Below, piece after piece: positions 6,255-12,653 of a stretch of DNA of 12,653 nt. The DNA is from CAZPAV01 sp964584755. GTDB lineage: Bacteria > Actinomycetota > Acidimicrobiia > Spongiisociales > UBA5794. A program made the translations under genes and the position numbers. The stretch is taken from NCBI GenBank assembly GCA_964584755.1, contig CAZPAV010000063.1:1-12653 (forward strand), in the 5' to 3' direction. Position 1 is the first letter of the stretch; each line of letters starts with the position of its first letter. Below the pieces are notes generated by a model, which made no database searches, was not told where the DNA came from, and saw nothing but the letters and a program-made list of their open reading frames with translations.

Positions 6255-7798
6255 GTTACCGACGTCGTCTCCTCCGAGTCGGCCGGGCTCGGCCGCCGGG
6301 CGGCTGCCGGGAGGAACCGCCAGGCGAGCGTTGCGCCGAGGAGGGCTACACCGGCCCCGACGAGGACGGCGATCCCGAGCCCGGCGACGAACGCCCCGTT
6401 CGCCGCCTGCGCCAACGTGGCTCCCGTCGGTCCTCCGATCCGCGCCGCGATCCGAGAGGCGGCGCCCACGGAGTCGCTCGCGGCCGCCGCGGCCACCGGC
6501 GGCAACGCGGCGACGACATCCGTCATCTGGGCGGTGTACACGGCGTTGAGGACCGACCCGATGACGGCGACGCCGAGGGCCCCGCCCACCTGACGCGTCA
6601 CGTCGTTCATCGCCGAGCCGACGCCAGCTCGAGCCTCCGGCACCGCGCCCATGACGGAGTCCGTGGCCGGCGCCATCACGTTCCCCATCGCGAAGGCGAG
6701 AGCGACGAGGGTCAGGCCGACCCACGGGTACGGCGTGTCGACGCTCCACAGGGTGAGGCTGGCGAGCACCGCGCCGAGACCCACGAGCGCACTAGCCACA
6801 ACCCTCGTCGTTCCCAGCCGCTCGACGAGACGGGCGCTCCCGCCGGCCCCGGCAGCGAGCCCGACGGCGATCGGTACCACGCGTACACCCGCCTCGAGGG
6901 GCGAGTACCCCTGGACGAACTGGAGATACTGCGGCAGGAGGAACACCGCCCCGAACAGCGCGAAGAACGCCACGGAGATCGCGGCAATCCCGCCGGAGAA
7001 GCGGCGATCCCGGAAGAACGCGAGGTCGAGCATGGGGTGGGCGACCCTTCGTTCCCAGGCGACAAAGGCTCCACCGAGGAGGGCAGCGAGGAGGAATGCG
7101 CCGGCGATGGCGACATCGGTCCAGCCGCGGGAGGGTGCCTCGATGATGGCGAACACGAGGCTGGTGATCGCCATCATCGAGAGGAGGGCGCCGCGCCAGT
7201 CGACCGGAGGCGTCGCCGGATCGCGACTGTCGGGCACGACGAACGCGCCGAGACCGAGCGCGACGGCCACGATGGGGACGTTGACGAGAAACACGGAACC
7301 CCAGAAGAAGTGCTCGAGAAGCACGCCGCCCAGGAGGGGTCCCAGACCGATACCGAGGCCGGCGACCGCGGCCCACACCGCGATGGCCTGCCCCCGCTCT
7401 TCCCGCGGGAAGACCTCGACGATGATGGAGAGCGTCGCCGGCATGATAAGGGCACCGCCGATGCCCATCACGGCCCGAGCGGCGACGAGCCCGCCAGCCG
7501 AGCCGGCGGTGGCGGCCATGACGCTCCCGAGCCCGAAGACGACGAGCCCGAGCGCGAGCGCTCGCGCCCGGCCGAACCGGTCACCGAGGGAGCCCATCGT
7601 GAGGAGGAGCCCGGCGAACACGAGGATGTAGGCGTCGACCATCCACTGGAGCTCGGAGGCGGTGGCGTCGAACGCCCGCTGCAGGGTGGGGAGGGCGATG
7701 TTGAGGATCGTGTTGTCGATCCCGATGATCACGAGGCTCAGCGACAGGACCCCCAGAATGAACCAACGGCGGTCGTGGATGCGGTCGGGAGCGGACAA
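6251..7798 (-). CDS. DHA2-family (EmrB/QacA-type) MFS drug exporter
   Basis: This is a 515-residue inner-membrane proton antiporter of the 14-helix DHA2 group, expected to export hydrophobic or cationic toxic compounds. TM1 carries GIDNTILNIALP (residues 26-37, the DHA2 'LDxTIVNVALP' motif). Motif A GSLGDRFGRARAL (69-81) lies between TM2 and TM3, and motif C GIGLGPLLGG (149-158) lies in TM5. The length and the hydrophobic tail after residue 450 fit 14 helices. I chose TTG 7798: AAGGAGG (7805-7811) sits six bases upstream. The frame stays open to 7864, but a longer start would place the operator and promoter inside the gene. It is first in an operon with the overlapping TetR gene. The substrate is unknown. 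Confidence 0.95.
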   Translation of the reverse strand: MSAPDRIHDRRWFILGVLSLSLVIIGIDNTILNIALPTLQRAFDATASELQWMVDAYILVFAGLLLTMGSLGDRFGRARALALGLVVFGLGSVMAATAGSAGGLVAARAVMGIGGALIMPATLSIIVEVFPREERGQAIAVWAAVAGLGIGLGPLLGGVLLEHFFWGSVFLVNVPIVAVALGLGAFVVPDSRDPATPPVDWRGALLSMMAITSLVFAIIEAPSRGWTDVAIAGAFLLAALLGGAFVAWERRVAHPMLDLAFFRDRRFSGGIAAISVAFFALFGAVFLLPQYLQFVQGYSPLEAGVRVVPIAVGLAAGAGGSARLVERLGTTRVVASALVGLGAVLASLTLWSVDTPYPWVGLTLVALAFAMGNVMAPATDSVMGAVPEARAGVGSAMNDVTRQVGGALGVAVIGSVLNAVYTAQMTDVVAALPPVAAAAASDSVGAASRIAARIGGPTGATLAQAANGAFVAGLGIAVLVGAGVALLGATLAWRFLPAAARRPSPADSEETTSVT

Positions 7799-7804
7799 CA
7801 GAGA

Positions 7805-7811
7805 CCTCCTT
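7805..7811 (-). promoter_or_regulatory. Ribosome binding site of the exporter
   Basis: AAGGAGG on the minus strand, six bases before TTG 7798. It is a near-perfect anti-16S match and it decides the start of the exporter gene. Confidence 0.85.
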
Positions 7812-7812
7812 G

Positions 7813-7836
7813 TTACGATACGTTGTCGTATCGTAA
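7813..7836. promoter_or_regulatory. 24-bp perfect palindromic operator (TetR site)
   Basis: TTACGATACG (7813-7822), centre TTGT (7823-7826), CGTATCGTAA (7827-7836). The two 10-base arms are exact inverted repeats. The site sits directly between promoter and ribosome site of the exporter-TetR operon and covers the predicted -10. It is notably AT-richer than its surroundings. The size and symmetry are typical for a TetR dimer or dimer pair, so binding by the TetR encoded at 5658-6254 is the obvious inference. Confidence 0.88.
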
Positions 7837-7858
7837 TGTGACCCGACCTATAACGCAA
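7830..7858 (-). promoter_or_regulatory. Sigma70-like promoter of the exporter-TetR operon
   Basis: On the minus strand, -35 TTGCGT (7853-7858), a 17-base spacer and -10 TACGAT (7830-7835). The -10 lies within the palindromic operator, so repressor binding would block RNA polymerase. The start of transcription should fall near 7823, giving a leader of about 25 bases. A 6-base inverted repeat, CGCAAC/GTTGCG (7854-7859 and 7866-7871), covers the -35. Confidence 0.7.
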
Positions 7859-7917
7859 CACCACCGTTGCGAAATGCGATCCTCTCCGGTGCCCGCGACC
7901 AGCGAAAGCGGCTCCGC

Positions 7918-8721
7918 TCAGCGCCCCCGGAAGTCGGGGCGTCGCTTCTCGACGAAGGCGGCGATCCCCTCCACGCCGTCGTGCCGCAGCGACAGGTCGG
8001 CGATCGTCCGGGCCTCCAACTCCATCTGCGTCTCGAGTCCGTTCGTGGCGCTCGCCCGGAGGAGGCGCTTCACGGCCCCGTACGCGCCGGTGGGTCCGGC
8101 GGCGAGACGGCGTGCCTGCTCGAGAGCGGCCGGGAGTGCCTCACCGTCGGGGACGACCTCGTCGACGAGCCCCCACGCCACGGCCTCCTCGGCGGAGAGA
8201 CGCCGGTTGGTGAGCATGAGGTCGAGGGCCCGGTGCCACCCCACCCGCCGTGGGAGGAACCACGTGGAGCTGCCGTCCGGGGAGAGGCCGGCGGCGGTGT
8301 ATGCGGAGAGGAACGTCGCCGACGCGGCGGCGACAGCCCGGTCGCACGCCACCGCCAGGGAGAACCCGGCCCCCGCCGCCATGCCGTTCACCGCGGCGAG
8401 CAGCGGTGGATCCATCCGGGCGAACCGGGAGATGGCGCCGTGGAGATGGAGTGTCACCTCCTTGATGAGCGCCCCCGAGCCCTCTCCCGCCTCGTGGAAC
8501 GTCTTCAGGTCGCCGCCGGCGCAGAAGAACCGCCCCTCCCCGGTGAGCACCACCGCCCGGATGCCGGGATCCTCGTCGCATCGCACTGCGAGACGCGCCA
8601 GATCCCGGGCCGTCTCCAGGTCGAGGGCGCTGCCGGCCTCCGGTCGGGCCAGCGTGATCGTCGCCACCCCCTCGGACACGCCGAACCGCACCTTCCCCGA
8701 CAGGTCGTCATCCCGGTCCAC
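7918..8721 (-). CDS. PaaG-like enoyl-CoA hydratase/isomerase
   Basis: This crotonase-superfamily protein of 267 residues has the oxyanion-hole segments FFCAGGDLKTF (65-75) and GMAAGAGFSLAVACD (113-127). The two catalytic Glu of true hydratases (E144 and E164 in rat crotonase) align to Ser121 and Tyr141 by my reading. Asp149 in GLSPDGSSTW is present where PaaG-type isomerases have their catalytic Asp. It therefore more likely isomerises or rearranges an acyl-CoA double bond than hydrates it. The C-terminal FVEKRRPDFRGR is typical. GTG 8721 is preferred because AGGAGG lies five bases upstream; GTG 8727, two codons earlier, abuts that site. It stands alone, divergent from the transglutaminase-like gene across 86 bases. 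No paa cluster is nearby, so the substrate is unknown. Confidence 0.9.
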   Translation of the reverse strand: MDRDDDLSGKVRFGVSEGVATITLARPEAGSALDLETARDLARLAVRCDEDPGIRAVVLTGEGRFFCAGGDLKTFHEAGEGSGALIKEVTLHLHGAISRFARMDPPLLAAVNGMAAGAGFSLAVACDRAVAAASATFLSAYTAAGLSPDGSSTWFLPRRVGWHRALDLMLTNRRLSAEEAVAWGLVDEVVPDGEALPAALEQARRLAAGPTGAYGAVKRLLRASATNGLETQMELEARTIADLSLRHDGVEGIAAFVEKRRPDFRGR

Positions 8722-8793
8722 GGTCACCTCCTCGCCGCGAGCCTACCGCCCCTCGACCTCCCGTCCGGCGGCACCGCACGGTCTCGGTGCCGC

Positions 8794-8799
8794 TACCCT
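8794..8799 (+). promoter_or_regulatory. -10 element for a probable leaderless transcript
   Basis: TACCCT lies eight bases before ATG 8808. No ribosome binding site precedes this ATG, and a start of transcription six to eight bases after the -10 would fall at or next to the ATG. This is the usual actinobacterial leaderless arrangement. No clear -35. Confidence 0.5.
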
Positions 8800-8807
8800 C
8801 AGGCATC

Positions 8808-9485
8808 ATGACCGACGATCCCGTCTACCTCCGCCCCACCGCCCACCTCGACGCCGACCACCCCGCGGTGCAGGCCTTCGCCGCGGAGGCGGTGGCCGGA
8901 CGCGCCACGCCCCGCGAGCGGGCGGTGGCGCTCTTCTACGCGGTGCGGGACGGGATCCGCTATACCCCCTACGGGGTGGATCTCTCCCCGGAGGCGATGC
9001 GGGCCAGCGCGGTGCTCGCCGCCGGCAAGGGGTTCTGCATCCCCAAGGCGTTGCTCCTCACCGCCTCGGCCCGGGCCGTGGGGATCCCGGCCCGCCTCGG
9101 TTTCGCCGACGTGCGCAACCACCTCACCTCTCGCCGTCTCCTCGAGCTCATGGGTGGCAGCGACCTCTTCGCCTGGCACGCCTTCAGCGAGCTGTTCCTC
9201 GACGGCCGCTGGCTGAAGGCCACACCCGCCTTCGATCTCGGACTGTGCGAGCGGTTCCAGGTCCGTCCCCTCGAGTTCGACGGCACCGCCGACGCCCTCT
9301 TCCATCCCTACGACGCGACGGGTCGGCGCCACATGGAGTACGTGCGACAGCGGGGCTCGTACGCCGACCTCCCCCTCGAGGAGATCCGGGCCACCTTCGA
9401 ACGGCTCTACCCGGCCTGGCTCGACGGGAGACCCGACGGCGACCTCCACGCCGAGGCGGCCGCCGAGCGGAGCACCGCGAGCTGA
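8808..9485 (+). CDS. Transglutaminase-like (papain-fold) protein
   Basis: This 225-residue protein holds a transglutaminase-like core. KGFCIPKALLLTASARAVGIPARLGF (about 74-99) gives the nucleophile C77 at a helix start, WHAFSELFLDGRWLKA (123-138) gives H124, and TPAFD (139-143) gives D143, forming a Cys-His-Asp triad in the right order and spacing. Bacterial members act as proteases, amidases or cross-linkers; many stand-alone cytosolic ones have no known substrate. There is no signal peptide or membrane helix. ATG 8808 is chosen because the conserved region starts just after it and TACCCT lies eight bases upstream, suggesting a leaderless mRNA; an in-frame ATG at 8787 would sit before that promoter. 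It converges on the protease gene over 131 bases. Confidence 0.9.
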   Translation: MTDDPVYLRPTAHLDADHPAVQAFAAEAVAGRATPRERAVALFYAVRDGIRYTPYGVDLSPEAMRASAVLAAGKGFCIPKALLLTASARAVGIPARLGFADVRNHLTSRRLLELMGGSDLFAWHAFSELFLDGRWLKATPAFDLGLCERFQVRPLEFDGTADALFHPYDATGRRHMEYVRQRGSYADLPLEEIRATFERLYPAWLDGRPDGDLHAEAAAERSTAS

Positions 9486-9616
9486 CCGGGCTACGAGGGC
9501 CCGACGCGCCCGCCGCCGGGGCGGCCGCCGAGGAGACATGACCGTCGTGACCCTCACGGCTCCGCCGATGCGGCTCCCGTCGGAGGGTGGATGATCCCCG
9601 GGCGGCCGCCGGATTC
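9486..9616. other. Convergent intergenic spacer
   Basis: 131 bases separate two convergent stop codons. It contains GGCGGCCGCC twice (9521-9530 and 9601-9610), each a self-complementary 10-mer, but no strong long stem or T-tract terminator. An 18-codon reading frame from ATG 9538 has AGGAG two bases upstream; I do not consider it a gene. Confidence 0.5.
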
Positions 9617-10669
9617 CTAGGGAACGACGACGACGGGGGTCGTGGTGTCGGTGACGACCGCGGCGTCGTAGACGGCGTTGGTGGTGGCGTTGAACTTGGG
9701 ACCGTACATGGCCGTCTTGCCGAGGTACCCGTACGAGTTCAGCGACGTCACCGTGCCGCTCCCCGAGGTGTCGTCGAACCCGACGAACCACGGGCCTCCC
9801 GAGGATCCTCCGGTCATGTCACAGCGCAGCTCGTAGGTGAGGTTGGCGAGACGGCGGTCGAATCCGACCTTCCCGGCGCAGTAGGTGAGGTCGGTTCCGT
9901 CGTACGGCGCGGCGTGCGGGTAGCCGAAGGCGTCCACGAAGGTGCCTTTCGCCACGTCGACGAACTGGATGGCCTGGGTCCCCAGGGACTCTGCGAGCGT
10001 CGCGCCGTCGAGCCCGCCTTCGCCGAGCACCGCGAAGGCGAAGTCGTACTGCACCGCGGTGGCGTTGAACCCGCCGGCGGAGGCGAAACCGTCGTGAAGC
10101 ACCAGCGTCTCCGCGGTCCAGCATCCGTACTCGGTCGAGGCGCAGAACGTCCCCTCGGCGTCGAGTGGCGACGGCGCGGCGTCGTAGTCGGGGATGAACA
10201 TCCAGTTCGTCGCCACCGCGCCCGTCTCGTTGTCGTACACGCAGTGCGCCGCGGTGAGCACGAGAGAGCGGGCGTTGTCGGCCGGGTCCTCCACCAGGCC
10301 CCCGGAGCAGACGTACAGGGTGCCGGCCAGTTCGAAGAACACCTTGCCGGTGGTGGTGACGACGAGACCGCCGCCGGTCCACGAGGCTCCGGTGACCCCA
10401 CCGGAGCCGCCGCCACCACCGGGACGTCCTCCGCCCTTGCCGGGCTTGCGGGGAACCAACCGGCCGGTGCCGGGATCGAAGAGGAAGTCCCGGGGGACGG
10501 CGCTGCGGATGCGGTCCGCGGTCCAGAAGTCGATGATGCGTTGGTGTTCGGTGCGGGCGTCTCCAGGCCGGTGGTCGTCCGGTCGGGTCGCTCCGGCCGG
10601 TGCCGCCACGGCCAGGCCGGCCACCACGATCAGTGCCGCTCCGATCCTCGTGATGCGATGCATGCTCAT
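9617..10669 (-). CDS. Secreted trypsin-like (S1) serine protease precursor
   Basis: This 350-residue exported protease precursor begins with a signal peptide, MSMHRITRIGAALIVVAGLA onward, with probable cleavage after A27 (PAGA/T). A pro-region (about 28-75) carries FWTADRIRSAVPRD, resembling the 'YWTPERMxxAxP' motif of actinobacterial trypsin-like proteins. A Gly-rich linker (about 78-91) follows, then the chymotrypsin-fold domain. The triad is H142 (LTAAHC), D209 (YDFAFAVL) and S290 (MTGGSSGGPW). The residue before the nucleophile is Ser289, not the Asp of GDSGGP, so zymogen activation should differ from classical trypsin. Six Cys (121, 143, 176, 183, 264, 283) could form three disulfides. 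Purine-rich GGAGGGGAGG precedes the ATG; the second Met (10663) is equally well spaced. No partner genes are nearby. Confidence 0.93.
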   Translation of the reverse strand: MSMHRITRIGAALIVVAGLAVAAPAGATRPDDHRPGDARTEHQRIIDFWTADRIRSAVPRDFLFDPGTGRLVPRKPGKGGGRPGGGGGSGGVTGASWTGGGLVVTTTGKVFFELAGTLYVCSGGLVEDPADNARSLVLTAAHCVYDNETGAVATNWMFIPDYDAAPSPLDAEGTFCASTEYGCWTAETLVLHDGFASAGGFNATAVQYDFAFAVLGEGGLDGATLAESLGTQAIQFVDVAKGTFVDAFGYPHAAPYDGTDLTYCAGKVGFDRRLANLTYELRCDMTGGSSGGPWFVGFDDTSGSGTVTSLNSYGYLGKTAMYGPKFNATTNAVYDAAVVTDTTTPVVVVP

Positions 10670-10817
10670 GCCTCCCCTCCCCCTCCGTTCCCGGTGCCGT
10701 CCGGGTCGAGCCCGCCGCTCCGCCTCGGGCGGCCGGTCGCGCCCGCTCGCCACCCCCTCGTGTGCAAGTCGCGGCACGCCCTCGGACGTTACCCCGAAGC
10801 TCGTGGGAACGTGGGGG
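10670..10817. other. Intergenic region upstream of the protease
   Basis: 148 bases lie between the flavin-reductase-like stop and the protease start, both on the minus strand. It is very GC-rich, with small local stems (for example CCGCC-CGA-GGCGG on the minus strand) but no strong long hairpin. Promoter elements for the protease are probably here. I see only a weak TAACGT candidate and no matching -35. Confidence 0.4.
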
Positions 10818-11426
10818 TCAGGCCGGCGGTTCCCTCGGGTGGGTTCCGCTCGACGTGACCCGCCGCGGCGTGCCGAGCCCGGCGTAGAGTCCCGTCTCGA
10901 GGAAGAAGAGCGGACCGAGCCTCCGGTAGCGCGTCCCGGCATCGCCGACGGTGCACGCCTCGTCGATGTCGGCCGCCACCACGGTGCCGAACACGAACAC
11001 CTCTCCCCCCTCGAACACCTCGTCGCAGAGGTACCGGCATTCCAGGTGGCCGCGGCACTCCCCGACGAGCGGGGCACGGACCGTGGACGCCGGGAGGAGC
11101 TCGAGGCCGGACTCGTCGATCCGCTCGGAGCCGTGGAGCTCGATCAGATCCCAGATCCTCGGGGCCAGCGTCTCGTCGGGAACGTTGACGACGAACTCGC
11201 CGGTCGCCCGGAGGTTGTGGTACGTCCGGTGGTCCAGGTTGCAGCCGAACCCGAGGACGGGCCCACCGAACGCCACCATCGAGACCCAGCTCTTCGGGGC
11301 GACGTTCGGCTCCCCGATGCCGTCGACCGTCGAGAGCAGCACGATCTGGCCAGGAAGGAGCGATGGCCGCCACGCGTGCTTGTCCACGGGCATCCGCACG
11401 AACGTCCGGGACGCGTCCTCCCTCAC
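10818..11426 (-). CDS. Flavin reductase-like FMN-binding split-barrel protein
   Basis: This is a 202-residue protein of the flavin reductase-like / DIM6-NTAB family. The core includes PGQIVLLSTVDGIGEPNVAPKSW (about 25-47), GFGCNLDHRTYHNLRATGEFVVNVP (about 59-83) and GHLECRYLCDEVFEGGEVFVFGTVVAA (about 126-152). The P-N-x-x-P-x-S and N-L-x-x-x-x-E-F-V-V-N patterns are characteristic of NAD(P)H:FMN reductases or FMN-binding proteins that feed monooxygenases. No monooxygenase is adjacent. I start at GTG 11426 to include the EDASRTFVRMPVDKHAWRP N-terminus, which reads like part of the fold; ATG 11393 is the alternative, and neither has a good ribosome site. It is divergent from the alpha/beta hydrolase. 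Substrate unknown. Confidence 0.85.
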   Translation of the reverse strand: MREDASRTFVRMPVDKHAWRPSLLPGQIVLLSTVDGIGEPNVAPKSWVSMVAFGGPVLGFGCNLDHRTYHNLRATGEFVVNVPDETLAPRIWDLIELHGSERIDESGLELLPASTVRAPLVGECRGHLECRYLCDEVFEGGEVFVFGTVVAADIDEACTVGDAGTRYRRLGPLFFLETGLYAGLGTPRRVTSSGTHPREPPA

Positions 11427-11513
11427 CCGGACATGATCGCACGGCGGGGTGCTGAGCCGCCACCGGCTTCTCCATCCGCGGCGGACCGACCGACAACAGC
11501 GGCGGCGGCGCGG

Positions 11514-11519
11514 TAGCGT
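11514..11519 (+). promoter_or_regulatory. -10 element for a probable leaderless transcript
   Basis: TAGCGT lies nine bases before ATG 11529, with no ribosome binding site between them. This is the same geometry as TACCCT before the transglutaminase-like gene, so the mRNA probably starts at or near the ATG. Confidence 0.5.
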
Positions 11520-11528
11520 CGGGTCGGC

Positions 11529-12281
11529 ATGGCCGATCTCGTCCTCACCACCGACGACGGTGTCCACCTCGCCGCCCGCCGGTATCAGGCGGCCGGGGAG
11601 CGGCGTTCCGTCGTCGTCGTCTCCCACGGGTTCGCCGCCTCGAAGGACGATCCGGCGGTGGCGGCGCTGGTGGCGGCGTTGACCGGGGCCGGGCACGAGG
11701 TCATCGTCTACGACGCCCGCGGCCATCACGCCTCAGGTGGCCGCTGCACCCTGGGAGCCGCCGAATGGCGCGATGTGGCGGCCGCCACCGCCGCGGCCCG
11801 TCGCGTCGACGCTCGGATCGTCACCGTGGGGGCGTCGATGGGTGCCATCGCCGCCCTCCGCCACGGGGTCCACGACCCCGACCTGGGCGGCATCGTGACG
11901 GTGAGCTCCCCGGCGTCGTGGCAGATGCCGCGGAACCTGCGAGTCGCCGCCGCGGCCCTGCTCACCCGGACGCGTCTCGGGAGGCGCGTCGCCGCCCGCC
12001 GGTTGGGGGTGCGCATCCACCCCGTCTGGTCGAATCCGCCGCCACCGGTCGACGCCGCTCGTCGGCTCCGCGTCCCCCTGGCGGTCGTGCACGGGGCCGC
12101 GGATCGCATGATCTCTCCGCGTGCCGCCGAGGAGCTCGCCGCCGGTGCCGGCGCGGCGACCCGCCTCGACATCGTCGGCGGCATGGGTCACGCCTTCGAC
12201 CCGATCGGCATCCCCGCCATCCTCACCGCGATCGACTGGATCCTCGGCCTGGGCCGCGTACCCTCCCCCGCTCACGCCTGA
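11529..12281 (+). CDS. Alpha/beta hydrolase
   Basis: This is a 250-residue cytosolic alpha/beta-hydrolase fold enzyme, probably an esterase or lysophospholipase-like hydrolase of the serine aminopeptidase/Hydrolase_4 type. The oxyanion strand-turn is VVVSHGFAASKDD (about 29-41), the nucleophile elbow GASMGA (101-106) gives S103, VVHGAADRMI (186-195) gives the acid D192, and GGMGHAFD (217-224) gives H221. The spacing is standard, and the short cap segment between about 128 and 180 is Arg-rich. There is no signal peptide. The start follows TAGCGT by nine bases without a ribosome site. Its stop overlaps the end of the DegV-family gene tail-to-tail by ten bases. The substrate cannot be told from sequence. 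Confidence 0.92.
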   Translation: MADLVLTTDDGVHLAARRYQAAGERRSVVVVSHGFAASKDDPAVAALVAALTGAGHEVIVYDARGHHASGGRCTLGAAEWRDVAAATAAARRVDARIVTVGASMGAIAALRHGVHDPDLGGIVTVSSPASWQMPRNLRVAAAALLTRTRLGRRVAARRLGVRIHPVWSNPPPPVDAARRLRVPLAVVHGAADRMISPRAAEELAAGAGAATRLDIVGGMGHAFDPIGIPAILTAIDWILGLGRVPSPAHA

Positions 12282-12653
12282 GGCCGGTCCTCCCACCACC
12301 AGGCGAGACCCACCACACCCGGGCCGGTATGGACGAGCATGACCGTTCCGAAGGGACCCACCCATGCCGAGGCCGGTTCCACCTCGGCGCGCACCGCGGC
12401 GAGCAGCTCCTCGGCCCCGGCGGGGGCCAGGGAGTGGAGCGCGGCGACGTGCAGGGGCACCGGCCGGGCCGGTCGGGTGCGGCGCCACGCCGCGAGGATC
12501 CGGCGCCGGGCCGCATGCGCTCCTCGTGCCGGCGCCAGCGGCGTGATCCGCCCGGCGCGCAGCCCCACGACCGGCCCCACCCCCCACCCCCCACCCCCCC
12601 CCCCCCCGCCCCCCCGCCCTCCACCACGCCCACCCCGCGGTCCAGGCACGGCG
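12272..12653 (-). CDS. DegV-family (fatty-acid-binding) protein, C-terminal part; damaged at window edge
   Basis: The C-terminal domain of a DegV/EDD-family protein, which binds fatty acids and in Firmicutes relatives (FakB) presents them to a fatty acid kinase. The recognisable part is about 100 residues: VGPVVGLRAGRITPLAP, then PLHVAALHSLAPAGAEELLAAV and the signature TVMLVHTGPGVVGLAW, matching the family's GPVIGTHTGPGALGLAF-type ending. Upstream of VGPVV the frame is only Gly/Arg/Trp (bases about 12580-12653), coming from a C-rich tract, and no longer resembles DegV. Either the sequence is wrong there or a frameshift has occurred; the N-terminal two thirds would lie beyond the window. An in-frame GTG at 12649 exists, but I do not believe it is the start. 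Confidence 0.75.
   Translation of the reverse strand, partial: AVPGPRGGRGGGRGGGGGGGGGWGVGPVVGLRAGRITPLAPARGAHAARRRILAAWRRTRPARPVPLHVAALHSLAPAGAEELLAAVRAEVEPASAWVGPFGTVMLVHTGPGVVGLAWWWEDRPQA
12579..12616. repeat. Poly-C tract with 7-base periodicity
   Basis: A, six C, A, six C, A, fourteen C, G, seven C, G. The first part repeats with period seven (ACCCCCC). It interrupts the DegV-like frame and is unlike the rest of the window. It may be a real slippage-prone tract or a sequencing/assembly artefact at a low-quality contig end. Confidence 0.85.

Noticed and set aside
7799..7864. Exporter start 22 codons further upstream
   Set aside because: It would put the -10, the palindrome and the AAGGAGG site inside the coding region; TTG 7798 has the correct spacing.
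7037..9541. 834-codon plus-strand frame across the exporter and crotonase
   Set aside because: It runs antisense to two clear genes, then into the wrong frame of the transglutaminase-like gene, and its composition changes with each gene beneath it.
9538..9594. 18-residue peptide with AGGAG just upstream of its ATG
   Set aside because: The spacing is only two bases, there is no recognisable composition, and it lies between convergent genes. Probably chance.
1..12653. tRNA, rRNA, CRISPR array, insertion sequence or integrase
   Set aside because: I found no cloverleaf-like sequence, spaced identical repeats, transposase/integrase motif or flanking terminal repeats. The only tandem repeats are the coding 21-mers and the poly-C tract.

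Overview
The window is high-GC DNA (about 70% by eye) with GTG and TTG starts, strong GGAGG-type ribosome binding sites, short intergenic gaps and several apparently leaderless genes. Together with the family content (a PPOX/F420-type flavin protein, a nitrobindin-like protein, a PaaG-like and a MenB/BadI-like crotonase, DegV), this points to an actinomycetote chromosome. My guess is an uncultured Acidimicrobiia-like lineage, but that rests on general impression only. I see no rRNA, tRNA, CRISPR, insertion sequence or phage gene, and no gene-free stretch over 300 bases.

Layout. Bases 1-858 (+) are the 3' end of a heavy-metal P1B-type ATPase with an unusual His-containing C-terminal tail. Bases 875-3720 are five minus-strand genes. 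Read in the direction of transcription they are a small conserved hypothetical, a second hypothetical translationally coupled to it, a PPOX-family flavin/F420 protein, a nitrobindin-like heme beta-barrel protein, a perfect 18-bp hairpin, and a MenB/BadI-type crotonase. Bases 3896-5626 (+) encode a short coiled-coil membrane-anchored protein with 21-bp DNA repeats, then an orphan membrane histidine kinase whose H-box reads His-Ala instead of His-Glu.

Bases 5658-7858 hold the best-defined regulatory unit. It is a DHA2-type (14-TM) drug exporter with a TTG start, followed by a 4-base-overlapping TetR repressor gene. Both lie behind a sigma70-like promoter whose -10 sits inside a perfect 24-bp palindrome. 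This reads as a self-regulated efflux operon.

Bases 7918-8721 (-) are a PaaG-like crotonase. It is divergent from a transglutaminase-like protein (8808-9485, +), which converges on a secreted trypsin-like protease (9617-10669, -). A flavin-reductase-like protein (10818-11426, -) is divergent from an alpha/beta hydrolase (11529-12281, +). That hydrolase overlaps tail-to-tail with the C-terminal part of a DegV-family protein, whose reading frame runs into a poly-C/poly-G tract at the window end and looks damaged there.

Most genes are single housekeeping or accessory metabolic genes. I did not find a convincing undescribed multi-gene system. The items most worth a second look are the exporter operator, the atypical kinase H-box next to the repeat-bearing coiled-coil gene, the ATPase tail, and the perfect hairpin.
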